Part shown: piece after piece, positions 24,413-32,699 of the stretch
Numbering within the stretch: position 1 is the stretch's first letter
Layout: every line of letters begins with the position of its first letter
From: Lusitaniella coriacea LEGE 07157
GTDB lineage: Bacteria; Cyanobacteriota; Cyanobacteriia; Cyanobacteriales; Spirulinaceae
Length of the DNA: 41,342 nt
NCBI RefSeq assembly: GCF_015207425.1
Contig: NZ_JADEWZ010000044.1
Location: forward strand, 1-41,342
Reading direction: 5' to 3'
The notes under the pieces: model-generated
Databases searched by the model: none
What the model saw: only the letters and a program-made list of their open reading frames with translations
Told to the model about the DNA's origin: nothing
Made by a program: the position numbers and the translations under genes

Positions 24413-25369
24413 ATGACTCGATATTTAATCAACCGCCTTCTCGTTTCTATTCCAACCCTTATTGCCATTAGTGCAGTGGTTTTTTTTATCCTGGCACTCG
24501 CACCGGGAGATCCGATGGGAGAATTTGCTTCCAACCCTTCCATTACAGCTGAGGTTAGGGAAAATATTCGCCGATCGCTCGGTCTAGACCAACCCATCTA
24601 TATTCGTTATTTCAAATGGGCTTGGGCGTTTCTTCGAGGAGATATGGGCTATTCGTTTCAAAGTCGTTCGCCCGTGTTTGAACTGATTTTGCAGCGATTG
24701 CCCACTACATTATGGGTTGTGGGCGTTGCCTATTGCTTAAGCGTGTTGGTGGCGTTTCCTTTGGGAGTAATTTCCGCACTGAAACGTTATAGCGCGATCG
24801 ATCGAGTTGTTACCACTGTTGCTTTTCTGGGTTTCTCCCTCCCCACCTTTTTGACAGGTTTGCTTTTCCTGCTTTTGTTTAGCGTTTGGCTCAATTGGCT
24901 GCCTTTTATCTACAACAGCACCCTTCAGGTGACGGATTGGGGGAGTTTGGTCGAACAAATCAAGCAATCGATCGCGCCCGTGTCCGTTTTGGTTTTGTAT
25001 CAATCGGCAGTTTTAATGCGTCATGTCCGCTCTTCTGTTCTCGAACAACTCGATCGAGATTACGTGCGAATGGCTCGTGCGAAAGGGTTGCAGCAATGGA
25101 TTGTCCTCAATCGCCACATTCTGCGCAATGCGTTGATTCCCGTTGTCACCCTTGTGGGACTGGAAATTCCCAAAATATTTACAGGAGCATTGGTGACAGA
25201 ACAGGTGTTTCGCGTCCCTGGCATTGGAGCATTATTGATTGACTCGATCTCAACCAGCGATACCCCTGTGGTAATGGCGATTACATTTATCTATGCAATT
25301 TTGGTCGCGATCTTCAATCTTCTTGCGGATCTGACCTACGGTTTTCTCGACCCGCGCGTGAGGTACTGA
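24413..25369 (+). CDS. OppB/DppB-type ABC transporter permease
   Basis: 318 residues with six hydrophobic segments. The N-terminal MTRYLINRLLVSIPTLIAIS followed by LAPGDP is the signature start of DppB/OppB/NikB inner-membrane permeases. The EAA loop that contacts the ATPase is DYVRMARAKGLQQWIVLNRHILRNALIPVV (key residues ARAKGL). The C-terminus YGFLDPRVRY is typical. It would pair with a DppC-type permease, ATPases and a peptide- or nickel-binding protein, none of which is in the window, as is usual in cyanobacteria where these genes are scattered. Its substrate cannot be read from sequence; oligopeptides are likely. Confidence 0.92.
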   Translation: MTRYLINRLLVSIPTLIAISAVVFFILALAPGDPMGEFASNPSITAEVRENIRRSLGLDQPIYIRYFKWAWAFLRGDMGYSFQSRSPVFELILQRLPTTLWVVGVAYCLSVLVAFPLGVISALKRYSAIDRVVTTVAFLGFSLPTFLTGLLFLLLFSVWLNWLPFIYNSTLQVTDWGSLVEQIKQSIAPVSVLVLYQSAVLMRHVRSSVLEQLDRDYVRMARAKGLQQWIVLNRHILRNALIPVVTLVGLEIPKIFTGALVTEQVFRVPGIGALLIDSISTSDTPVVMAITFIYAILVAIFNLLADLTYGFLDPRVRY

Positions 25370-25515
25370 AATATATTGAGCTTAGGGTAGATCGCGTCCC
25401 AGTATGTTAGAGTTTATTTTTAAGGTAATTGATAATTTTTCTCAATTAATGTGATTAAACCCCTTACAGATGACAAGAGAAACGCGAAACCTTTTTGTCT
25501 TTCAGGAGAAATTTA

Positions 25516-26340
25516 ATGGGAAATCAAGTCGATTCAACGTTAACAGGCGTTCCCCGCACCATGTTGCTAACGACGCGCGCTCGCGTGGAAGAACATCAGC
25601 GCGAAAACGGTCTGTTTCGAGATCCCAAAGTGGCAGAATGGTGGCAATTCGTTCAGTGGGATGCCGAACTCGATCGTTTTTATAGCTCAATCGCAGCATT
25701 GGCTTGGGCAGTTCGTGCCGAACGGATCGATCGCGCGGCTCAACGGCATTTAACAAGTCATCCAAACGCGATCGCGATCGAACTGGGTGCGGGATTATCA
25801 ACCCGCTACTATCGCGTCGGACAAGGCTCTCGTTGTTGGTTGGAATTAGATTTACCCGAAATTACTGCTCTACGCCGCCAACTTGAGACAGAAACGGACT
25901 CCCATCGATTTATCGCGCGATCGGTATTGGATTTTAGCTGGATGAACGAAATTCCTACCGGAGATCCCGAAAATTTGCTCGTGATTGCTGAAGGATTGTT
26001 GATGTATTTGGAAGCGGATCGCGTGCGGGACTTTGTTTACCAATTGCGCGATCGATTTCCGGGCGCAACGCTGGTTTTTGATGTCTTTGGCGCTTCCCCC
26101 AAAAGCAGAGGGGCGAAACAACTCGCGCAACTTGGCGCGCCCTTGAAGTGGTTTGTGAAGGACGAACAAGAGGTTGCGGCAATGGGCTTGTCATTGGTGC
26201 AGGTGCTATCTCTGTTACAAGAAAATTGCCAATACCGCGATCGTATTGGTGTCTTTCGCTGGATTTCCTGGATAAACAAGTTACCGCCATTGCGGAATGC
26301 GTCTTTGATTATTGAGGCGAAGGTTCAGCCCCTTCCATAA
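25516..26340 (+). CDS. Class I SAM methyltransferase, leucine-carboxyl/TcmP type
   Basis: 274 residues from the ATG at 25516, preceded by AGGAG at a good distance; the frame also opens at 25495. The SAM motif I is AIELGAGLSTRYYRVG. Further motifs are WLELDLPEI, where the acidic residue binds the ribose, and VIAEGLLMYL, the characteristic E-G-x-x-x-Y-L of the LCM/PPM methyltransferase family that includes TcmP-like polyketide O-methyltransferases. C-terminal FVKDEQEVAAMGLSLVQVLS is also family-like. The target is unknown; there are no biosynthetic neighbours. Monocistronic, with a terminator about 100 bases downstream. Confidence 0.85.
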   Translation: MGNQVDSTLTGVPRTMLLTTRARVEEHQRENGLFRDPKVAEWWQFVQWDAELDRFYSSIAALAWAVRAERIDRAAQRHLTSHPNAIAIELGAGLSTRYYRVGQGSRCWLELDLPEITALRRQLETETDSHRFIARSVLDFSWMNEIPTGDPENLLVIAEGLLMYLEADRVRDFVYQLRDRFPGATLVFDVFGASPKSRGAKQLAQLGAPLKWFVKDEQEVAAMGLSLVQVLSLLQENCQYRDRIGVFRWISWINKLPPLRNASLIIEAKVQPLP

Positions 26341-26441
26341 GCTGCTATGCATTTAAATCGTGACTTGGGGAGATGCGGAGAGGGTAGAATTGCAGAAACC
26401 CTTATGTAGAGTGAAGTAGAGGGGTTTAAATAAAAAAAGAC

Positions 26442-26471
26442 CGTCGAGAAGGGATCTCGCGACGCTTTTTT
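26442..26471 (+). terminator. Rho-independent terminator after the methyltransferase gene
   Basis: CGTCG/CGACG outer stem with AGA/TCT inner pairs, followed by CTTTTTT. A-rich sequence precedes the stem, so it could also stop transcription from the other strand. A weaker AGCTT-TTC-AAGCT hairpin with a T-run follows at 26495-26514. Confidence 0.75.
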
Positions 26472-26584
26472 ACGGGTTGAACGACGATAAAATCAGCTTT
26501 TCAAGCTCTTTTTTACTTTAATGCACAGACGAAAACCATAATATACCCTAGTTAAAAAATACGAAATTTCGCTTAATTTGTCAA

Positions 26585-27409
26585 TTGCATTACTCAAAGA
26601 TCGACTTTAAAGATTATCAATTCTCTTATTCGCTCTACGGCGAACCCACTCAACCGCGCATCCTATTTTTACATGGCTTTATGGGCAGTGGGACAGTATT
26701 TGAGCCAATTATTTCACAATTGCGCGATCGCTTTTATTGCTTAACTGTCGACCTTCCCGGACATGGAAAAACACGAATTATTGGCAGCAGCGAATGCTAT
26801 ACAATGGAAAATACAGCCAGTGCATTAATTCAATTACTCAACCGACTTGAATTTCCCCCTTGTTTTTTAGTTGGGTATTCAATGGGAGGACGCTTAGGAC
26901 TGTATCTCGCGTTGCATTATCCTCAATACTTTCCAAAAGTTTTTCTTGAATCGACTTCTCCCGGACTAAAAACAGAAAAAGAGCGTAAGGAACGCCGCGA
27001 AAAAGACTTTGGGCTTGCAAGGCAGTTAGTGACAGGAAATCTCGAATTATTTCTCTCTCATTGGTATAACCAACCCCTCTTTAACTCTCTGCCACAACAT
27101 CCAGAATTCCATCAACTCCTAGAACGCCGATTGCAAAACGACCCGATTGGTTTAGCGCGATCGCTCACCTATTTAGGGACGGGTTCTCAACCCAGCCTGT
27201 GGGACAAATTGCAGGATTATCCCAATCCCCTACTCCTGATGGTGGGGGAATTCGACCCAAAATTCCGAGCTATTAACAAAGAAATACGAGATCGCGCCCC
27301 TGCCGCACGGCTTTATATCGCCGAAGGCTGCGGTCACAACATCCATTTTGAAAATCCCGAATTATTTGCCCGCGCGATCGCGCGTTTTTTCTCGGAATCC
27401 AGTAATTAA
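26585..27409 (+). CDS. menH: 2-succinyl-6-hydroxy-2,4-cyclohexadiene-1-carboxylate synthase MenH
   Basis: 274 residues, alpha/beta hydrolase fold. MenH removes pyruvate from SEPHCHC to form SHCHC, in the pathway that in cyanobacteria leads to phylloquinone, the photosystem I cofactor. Visible motifs: LHGFMGSG, VDLPGHGKT, nucleophile GYSMGGR (Ser about 99), Asp in VGEFDPKF and His in GCGHNIHFE. The SMGGR form is typical of MenH and separates it from general hydrolases. The start is a TTG at 26585 (MHYSKIDFKDYQF) without a good ribosome-binding site; no better in-frame start precedes it. Other men genes are not in the window. Confidence 0.85.
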   Translation: MHYSKIDFKDYQFSYSLYGEPTQPRILFLHGFMGSGTVFEPIISQLRDRFYCLTVDLPGHGKTRIIGSSECYTMENTASALIQLLNRLEFPPCFLVGYSMGGRLGLYLALHYPQYFPKVFLESTSPGLKTEKERKERREKDFGLARQLVTGNLELFLSHWYNQPLFNSLPQHPEFHQLLERRLQNDPIGLARSLTYLGTGSQPSLWDKLQDYPNPLLLMVGEFDPKFRAINKEIRDRAPAARLYIAEGCGHNIHFENPELFARAIARFFSESSN

Positions 27410-27423
27410 GTCTCTTCACCTTC

Positions 27424-27444
27424 GGGTGCAAGCATTGCGCCCCT
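27424..27444. repeat. Dispersed hairpin repeat, copy 2
   Basis: Same GGGTGCAAGCATTGCGCCC core as 24364-24385, located 15 bases after menH. Confidence 0.6.
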
Positions 27445-27550
27445 ACTGCCCATCAGTGTTTTTGATGCGAAACGGCTTATAGGAAATTACGTCTAATGTG
27501 GATTAAAACGATTTGCTGAGATAACCGATCCGCATTGAATTCAAATTCAA

Positions 27551-27680
27551 GCCTCATAGCTTAAGTCCATTCAAATGGACTAATTGCTTGTGGGGTGACA
27601 CAGTGCCATTCGACTATAGAGTCATCTTGAGATGACTTAGGCTATTAGCCAAGAACTTGAGTTCTTGGCGGTTTGAGGAA
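27551..27680. repeat. Three-hairpin intergenic repeat element
   Basis: Three perfect hairpins with two-base loops follow one another. 27564-27581 has arms AGTCCATT/AATGGACT; 27620-27637 has arms AGTCATCT/AGATGACT; 27648-27669 has arms GCCAAGAACT/AGTTCTTGGC. The layout, with GCTATTAGCC between the last two, recalls dispersed palindromic elements of cyanobacteria. No coding content. Confidence 0.75.
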
Positions 27681-27763
27681 ATAACCAATTCGCATTAAGC
27701 GTAAATTGTGAAAACAACGCAACCAAATCTCTCACCTCGTCACCTCGTCGCCCCATCTCCCCG

Positions 27764-28057
27764 TCATTTTTGCTTTCCCTCGGCTTTATTTTCCAACCGA
27801 AACAACCAGAGCGCCAGAGCAAACACGCCCAGTTGTAGGGCAAAATTGGGCAACGCCGAACTCACATCCCGTCCTGCCAAAGTTTGAGAAAGAAACACCA
27901 CCGCGCCAATTAAACCCGAAGCCCCCACGCCAAAATAAATAAACTTTCTCAATCCTCGATAAGGAGCTTTCGCTTCTGCTCTGAGTCGTTCGTAATACTC
28001 CGAACCCAGTTTTTGTCGTGCTTTTTGAGCGTTTCGCTTCGATTGAGAATCTGGCAT
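27764..28057 (-). CDS. DUF3493 family membrane protein
   Basis: 97 residues. A basic N-terminal region (LRAEAKAPYRGLRKFIYFG) is followed by two hydrophobic segments (about 45-60 and 75-88) around AGRDVSSALPNFALQLG, the hallmark of DUF3493. The family is found in cyanobacteria and plastids; the plant relative LPA3 is linked to photosystem II assembly, so a thylakoid role is possible but not shown here. It lies 24 bases downstream of the LGWTED-domain gene on the same strand, so the two may share a transcript. Confidence 0.85.
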   Translation of the reverse strand: MPDSQSKRNAQKARQKLGSEYYERLRAEAKAPYRGLRKFIYFGVGASGLIGAVVFLSQTLAGRDVSSALPNFALQLGVFALALWLFRLENKAEGKQK

Positions 28058-28081
28058 TTTTGAATTATTGTTTATGGGAAG

Positions 28082-28627
28082 TCAAGAATTGTTTGAGTTG
28101 GATTCGCTGTTAAGTTCTTCGAGGTAGTCAAGAAACTCAACCAATTCATCATCGGTTAAATGGAGGCGCGATCGCTTTCCATAGTTTTCTAACAAATGCT
28201 TTCGCCCTCGATCTTCCGTCCATCCCAATTGTTTAATCAATTGATTGCTTCTTTGAATCATTTCCACGGATATACTTGGAGGCATCAGTTCCGCGATCGG
28301 CTTTTGCGGTACTTTTAAGTCATTTGGTTGAGGCGAAGAATTCGATCTGTTTGAAGCATCAAAAACTCTGTAAGGATTGCGAGATCGTTCGAGTTCTTCA
28401 AGATAGCGAAGAAATTCAACCAATTCCCAATCGGTTAAATGGAGGCGCGATCGCTTGCCGTAGGTTTTCAATAAATAGGTTCGACTCCGATCTTCCGTCC
28501 ATCCCAACCGTTCAATCAATTGATTGGTCTTCTTGATTATTTCTGCCTCAGCCAGGCGATCGTAGGAATCCAAATAAAGATTTTTGGATGTATTTTTGTC
28601 ATCCTGTGGCAATTGGGAATTAGTCAT
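28082..28627 (-). CDS. Protein with two LGWTED-domain copies
   Basis: 181 residues made of two copies (about 28-78 and 118-172) of a 50-residue helical motif: (E/R)(I/S)NQLI(E/K)(R/Q)LGWTEDR, then YGKRSRLHLTD, then ELVEFL(R/D)YLEEL, joined by a polar linker. The same motif ends the neighbouring gene at 28770-29540. I recognise it as a cyanobacterial domain but know no function. There is no signal peptide, membrane segment or catalytic pattern. DNA for the copies is alike (see findings), so the second copy arose by recent duplication. The ATG start MTNSQLPQDDKN has no alternative of better quality. Confidence 0.8.
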   Translation of the reverse strand: MTNSQLPQDDKNTSKNLYLDSYDRLAEAEIIKKTNQLIERLGWTEDRSRTYLLKTYGKRSRLHLTDWELVEFLRYLEELERSRNPYRVFDASNRSNSSPQPNDLKVPQKPIAELMPPSISVEMIQRSNQLIKQLGWTEDRGRKHLLENYGKRSRLHLTDDELVEFLDYLEELNSESNSNNS

Positions 28628-28769
28628 CAGGGAATAGAGAATAAAGTTTTAAAAAAGTTGCCAATTTCTCTCCGTGTCCCCGTGTCATCAAAAGCGTCAC
28701 CCTAAGTCACAATTTAAATGCATAACAGCTTATCGAAAGTGTCTCCCCGTCTTGTTACTGATGACCGAC

Positions 28770-29540
28770 CTACTGTGGAGTCAATTGCCCTTCAAGTTCT
28801 TCGAGGTAGTGAAGAAACTCAACTAATTCATCGTCGCTCAAATGGAGGCGCGATCGCTTGCCATAGGTTTCCAATAAATAAGTTCTCCCCTGGTCTTCTG
28901 TCCATCCCAACCGTTTAATTAGTTGATTGCTTCTTTGAATCATTTCCACGGAAACGCGCTGATCGGGAAAATTCGGCACTGAAGCGGTTTGAGGAGGCGA
29001 TTGTTCTATCGGTTCTACAACATTATCTTTCGATCGCGCACTTTCTGTGACTCCTTCCGTCACTTCTACTGCAATGGTGGGTTCGGGTTCGACGATTTCA
29101 GGGAGTTTTGAAGGTGTTACCTCTGCTTTTGGTAGGGGAGGTGAAGGCGCAATTGGTTCCGGTTGGGAAGGGGGGATTGGCACATCTGGAGAAATAGGAG
29201 AAGAGTCTCGCTCGATTGTGGTTGAGGGGGAAACAGGAGAACTCGGCACTTCCGAAGGGGGAACGGGAATATTATTGGGTAGAGAAGATATTTTCTCCGA
29301 ACGAACGGGTATTTTTTGTTCTGGAATCTTTTGAGGCGCAACCAAACCCAAAAATTCAAACAATCGGTTCTTTGCACGATCTTCTGCCGCTTCGACAGTA
29401 TCGCCCTCTCCTAAACTGGTTGCAAGGGTGACTCCTTCAATTTGGGCTAAGGCGCGCACGACAAACCTATCGCGTTCTACCGTTACCAGTTCGCTAACCA
29501 AGCAACCTTGGGGATAATGCGTTCGGAATTGAGTAAACAT
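28770..29540 (-). CDS. Cyanobacterial protein: dsRBD-like N-terminus and LGWTED C-terminus
   Basis: 256 residues from the ATG at 29540 (MFTQFRTHYPQGCLVSEL); the frame opens five codons earlier. The N-terminal 60 residues (GVTLATSLGEGDTVEAAEDRAKNRLFEFLGL) look like a double-stranded-RNA-binding-type alpha-beta fold. The middle (about 75-195) is a Pro/Ser/Glu-rich disordered linker. The C-terminus (about 200-250) is the LGWTEDQGR ... YGKRSRLHLSD ... HYLEELEG domain. Proteins of this layout are conserved in cyanobacteria without an assigned role. It is upstream of, and in the same direction as, the two-copy gene, with 142 bases between that include a CTCCGTGTCCCCGTGTC repeat tract. Confidence 0.8.
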   Translation of the reverse strand: MFTQFRTHYPQGCLVSELVTVERDRFVVRALAQIEGVTLATSLGEGDTVEAAEDRAKNRLFEFLGLVAPQKIPEQKIPVRSEKISSLPNNIPVPPSEVPSSPVSPSTTIERDSSPISPDVPIPPSQPEPIAPSPPLPKAEVTPSKLPEIVEPEPTIAVEVTEGVTESARSKDNVVEPIEQSPPQTASVPNFPDQRVSVEMIQRSNQLIKRLGWTEDQGRTYLLETYGKRSRLHLSDDELVEFLHYLEELEGQLTPQ

Positions 29541-30141
29541 TATAATTTTCAACAACTAACTCAGCTAAAACATCTCCAAATTGGGTATGAGGCGCTTTGT
29601 CTTAAAGCCGTCAATCCCTCACCCCGTCACCCCGTCCCCGTGTCACCTCATCATTACAGGGATGCTCGCAAAAGACGATCGCGCGATGGCAAAACCTCAA
29701 AATATTTACCGAAACCCGCAAAAACGATTTCCATGACTGACCTTTAACCCCTAAAATGATGAAAGGCTGTTTGTTCTGTAGGAAACGGTCTTGACCTCAA
29801 AGTCATCTACATCAGAGAATTGTCTGCTCTGTTGGAGAAGATCCCAAAGGTCTGCGGACAAGAAACTGGGAGAGTCGAAACAATATCCCCATTGTATCGG
29901 TAGTTTCGATTTCTCAGCTATCCCTTCACCGATAACAGAACCAACAGACTGAATGGATGCAAGCAAAACCGTTTCTTCGCTGCGTTACAACCGCACAGAA
30001 TTCATGAGTGAAAGACAAAACGTCACAAGGAAACAAAAATCGATTGTGCCTTTGGCGTTTAATTTTCTGCTTGCTTGTCCCATTGGTTGTTAGAGCAAAA
30101 ACACCCCAAACAACGCTCACATTTAAAAGGATTGTCTTGAG
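29541..30141. other. Intergenic region, possibly with a gene remnant
   Basis: 601 bases between divergent genes. It contains a CCCTCACCCCGTCACCCCG-type tract (29608-29650). At 29751-29966 on the minus strand a 71-codon frame has protein-like composition (ASIQSVGSVIGEGIAEKS, GYCFDSPSFLSADLWDLLQQ) but only a TTG start and a stop immediately upstream. It could be a small unrecognised gene or the 3' remnant of a decayed one. Promoters for the RNase gene and the LGWTED gene must lie here. Confidence 0.4.
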
Positions 30142-32421
30142 ATGAAATTTTCAATCGCTACACTGCTTTCCCAGTTCAGTCACGATAAGTTAGTGGCAGG
30201 GAAGGTATTGGAAAAAAAGCTAAATTGCCAGGAGACAGAAAGCACTGAAAAATTGCAAATTGCCCTAGACGTGTTGGAGAAAATTGGCATCTTAAGCAAA
30301 GAGATGGGTAAGTATCGCCGCTCCCCGGATGATGGGTTAGTGGAGGCAAAGCTGCGCTGTTCGAGTAAGGGATTTTGCTTTGCGATTCAAGATGAGGAAG
30401 AAGCAGATGATATTTATGTGAAAGAAAGCCATTTGAGTACGGCGTGGAATGGCGATCGCGTCCTGGTGAAAGTCATTAAAGAAGGAAGTCGTCGCCGTTC
30501 CCCCGAAGGTGAAGTCTCTTTGATTTTAGAACGGGCAAATCCCTCCCTACTGGCGCGGGTCAAACAAGCCAGCGAGGAGTATCGCGCGGTTCCCCTCGAT
30601 GACCGACTCTTGTTTGAGGTGAACCTAAAAACCGAGGAGGAAGAATTAGCAGAAGCCATCGACCATTTAGTTCACGTTGAAATTCTTCGCTATCCTTTAG
30701 GGGGAAATCCTCCCCTCGGTCACGTCACGAAGGTATTGGGTAGCGATGCTGAAGCAGCGGCGGATACGGATATTGTCTGTTGCAAACACGATCTTCCCCA
30801 AAAGTTTAGTCCAGAAGCTCAAGAAGCCGCCAAATCTTTTCCGCGTCCCGCCTCATCGGGAAAGATTGCCAAAGCAGAACTTAAAAATCGCCTCGATCTA
30901 CGCAAGCTATTAACCCTGGCAATTGATAACGAATCCGTTCTCAAAACCGATCGCGGAACGCCTTTGGTGGAAAATGCCGTAACCCTGCAAAAACTCAAGG
31001 GCGGACAGTGGCAATTAGGCATTCACGTCGCAGATTTTGCCCGCTACGTTACTCCCGATTCTCCTTTGGATCTTGAAGCAAAACATCGCGGAACGGCGAT
31101 TTATTTAGGAGAGATCATCCTTCCTTTATTTCCCGATGAAGTGGTTCGTCGCTGCGCCCTAGCACCGGGTCAAGAGCGACTCACTTTGAGTGTTTTATTA
31201 ACTCTGGATAAAACCGGGCAAGTGGTCGAGTACGAAATCCAACCCAGCGCGATCGCGATAGACCATCAACTCACTTACCAAGAAGCACAATCCTTATTGA
31301 GCAATCCAGAGGGATTAGACAAAGAAATGAGCGCCGTTGCTAAAATGCTCGACGATCTCTTTTTTAATCTCAGTCCGTCGGTGAAGGCACAGCGATTGCA
31401 GCGTGGGGGATTCGATCTCGCTCTAGAATCCGTCGAGTCTCCCTATAAAGATGATGGTCGTTTGGGCGCGATCGCGACTTCAAGCACCTTACCCATTAGC
31501 GCTATGTTAGCAGAGTTAATGGTACTCGCCGGGAAAGCCATTTCCGAGCATCTCCACGCCCTTTCCCTACCGGGAATCTACTGCGTGCAGGGCGATCCGG
31601 ATATGATGGAACTCGAAGATTTAATCAAGTTGGGTAATAATTTAAAGCTCAATATCGAACTGGGACTCGAAGAAGAAGTGCGTCCCCAAGACTATCAACA
31701 CTTTACCCAGGAAATCGCCAATTCCCCCGCACCCAAAGTTCTCAACCACTTCTTAAAATACACCCTCAAATCCCGACACTACAGCACTCACCCCGGAACT
31801 TACTTCGGACTGGCATACACCGATGGCTATTGTCAGTGCGTTTCTCCCGGACAGCGTTATGCAGATTTACTTCTCCAGCGATTGTTACACGTGTTATTTG
31901 AAGAAGGGCGCGATCGCCGTTCCAGTCGGTCTAAAAAAGGCGTAAACTTGGGCAGCAGCACTTCTCACGGCGAAGTAAAATGGACGGTACTCCCCGCCGC
32001 AATCCAAACCGCGTGGGAAGAGGAACTCGCTACCGCTATCCCCTACCTCAACGATCGCGAAAAACTCGCTCAAGACGCAGAAACCGACCTCGAAGGACTC
32101 AAAAAAGCCGAACAGATGAAGGAAAGAACCGGAGAAGTCTTCCAAGGCTTAATCACCGGAGTTCAATCCTATGGGTTCTTTGTGGAAATTGAAGAACTCC
32201 TCGTTGAAGGATTGGTTCACGTCAGTTCCCTCAAAGATGATTGGTACGAATATCGCTCTCGCCACAGTTGTTTGGTCGGTCGCAAATATCGCCAAGCCTA
32301 TCGTCTCGGCGATCAAGTAGAGGTTCAGGTCAAAAGCGTTGACTACTACCGCCAACAAATCGATCTCGTCACTGTAGGAGGCGGTAGCGAAGCGAGTAGC
32401 GAAGATTTAGAAGATGATTAA
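30142..32421 (+). CDS. rnb: RNase II/R-family exoribonuclease, cyanobacterial type
   Basis: 759 residues. N-terminal helical region, cold-shock-like OB folds (about 65-200; RCSSKGFCFAIQD), RNB core (about 245-600; GIHVADFARYVTPDSPLDLEA and GTAIYLGEIILPLFPDEV) and a C-terminal S1 domain (about 665-750; GLITGVQSYGFFVEIEELLVEG). The family degrades RNA 3' to 5'. The usual catalytic Asp cluster (D-x-x-A-x-D-x-DD-A) is not clear: the matching place reads IDNESVLKTD ... LVENAV (261-280), with Glu-Asn where Asp-Asp is expected. I recall that a Synechocystis family member was reported to be active, so I do not call this dead. It lies in the same direction as ubiX, 278 bases ahead. Confidence 0.85.
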   Translation: MKFSIATLLSQFSHDKLVAGKVLEKKLNCQETESTEKLQIALDVLEKIGILSKEMGKYRRSPDDGLVEAKLRCSSKGFCFAIQDEEEADDIYVKESHLSTAWNGDRVLVKVIKEGSRRRSPEGEVSLILERANPSLLARVKQASEEYRAVPLDDRLLFEVNLKTEEEELAEAIDHLVHVEILRYPLGGNPPLGHVTKVLGSDAEAAADTDIVCCKHDLPQKFSPEAQEAAKSFPRPASSGKIAKAELKNRLDLRKLLTLAIDNESVLKTDRGTPLVENAVTLQKLKGGQWQLGIHVADFARYVTPDSPLDLEAKHRGTAIYLGEIILPLFPDEVVRRCALAPGQERLTLSVLLTLDKTGQVVEYEIQPSAIAIDHQLTYQEAQSLLSNPEGLDKEMSAVAKMLDDLFFNLSPSVKAQRLQRGGFDLALESVESPYKDDGRLGAIATSSTLPISAMLAELMVLAGKAISEHLHALSLPGIYCVQGDPDMMELEDLIKLGNNLKLNIELGLEEEVRPQDYQHFTQEIANSPAPKVLNHFLKYTLKSRHYSTHPGTYFGLAYTDGYCQCVSPGQRYADLLLQRLLHVLFEEGRDRRSSRSKKGVNLGSSTSHGEVKWTVLPAAIQTAWEEELATAIPYLNDREKLAQDAETDLEGLKKAEQMKERTGEVFQGLITGVQSYGFFVEIEELLVEGLVHVSSLKDDWYEYRSRHSCLVGRKYRQAYRLGDQVEVQVKSVDYYRQQIDLVTVGGGSEASSEDLEDD

Positions 32422-32699
32422 TAAACTCCTAAGCGTTACAAACTACTACGCATTAAGCTGATGACATCTTACAAACCTAAAAGCGATCGATAGCAAGGTT
32501 TTGCCTGATAGCTGAGTGCTTACTGCTATAGCGTTTCCCAATGAAGCGCGAAACCTAACACCCATTTCTCATATTCCCCAAATAACACCTGTATCTCTTT
32601 CTACTGTTCCCTGTTCCCTATTCCCTTTTGCCGTCGCGCAAAGTTCCATATCCCGAAGGTCAACGCTATATAACTGACAACTGATGATTGATAACTGAA
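32422..32699. other. Intergenic region with simple repeats
   Basis: 278 bases without a gene. A CTGTTCCCTATTCCC tract (about 32605-32624) and an AACTGACAACTGATGATTG tract (32672-32690) are of the short-repeat kind seen at other gene borders in this window. The second tract runs into the ubiX start region. Confidence 0.5.

Larger units (their letters stand above)
27410..27763. other. Intergenic region filled with short repeats
   Basis: 354 bases between convergent genes, with no gene. It contains the second GGGTGCAAGCATTGCGCCC copy (27424-27444), a three-hairpin element (27551-27680), a CGCATTAAGCGTAAATTGTG motif (27691-27710) and a tract of CACCTCGTC-type short repeats (27729-27765). Confidence 0.6.
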
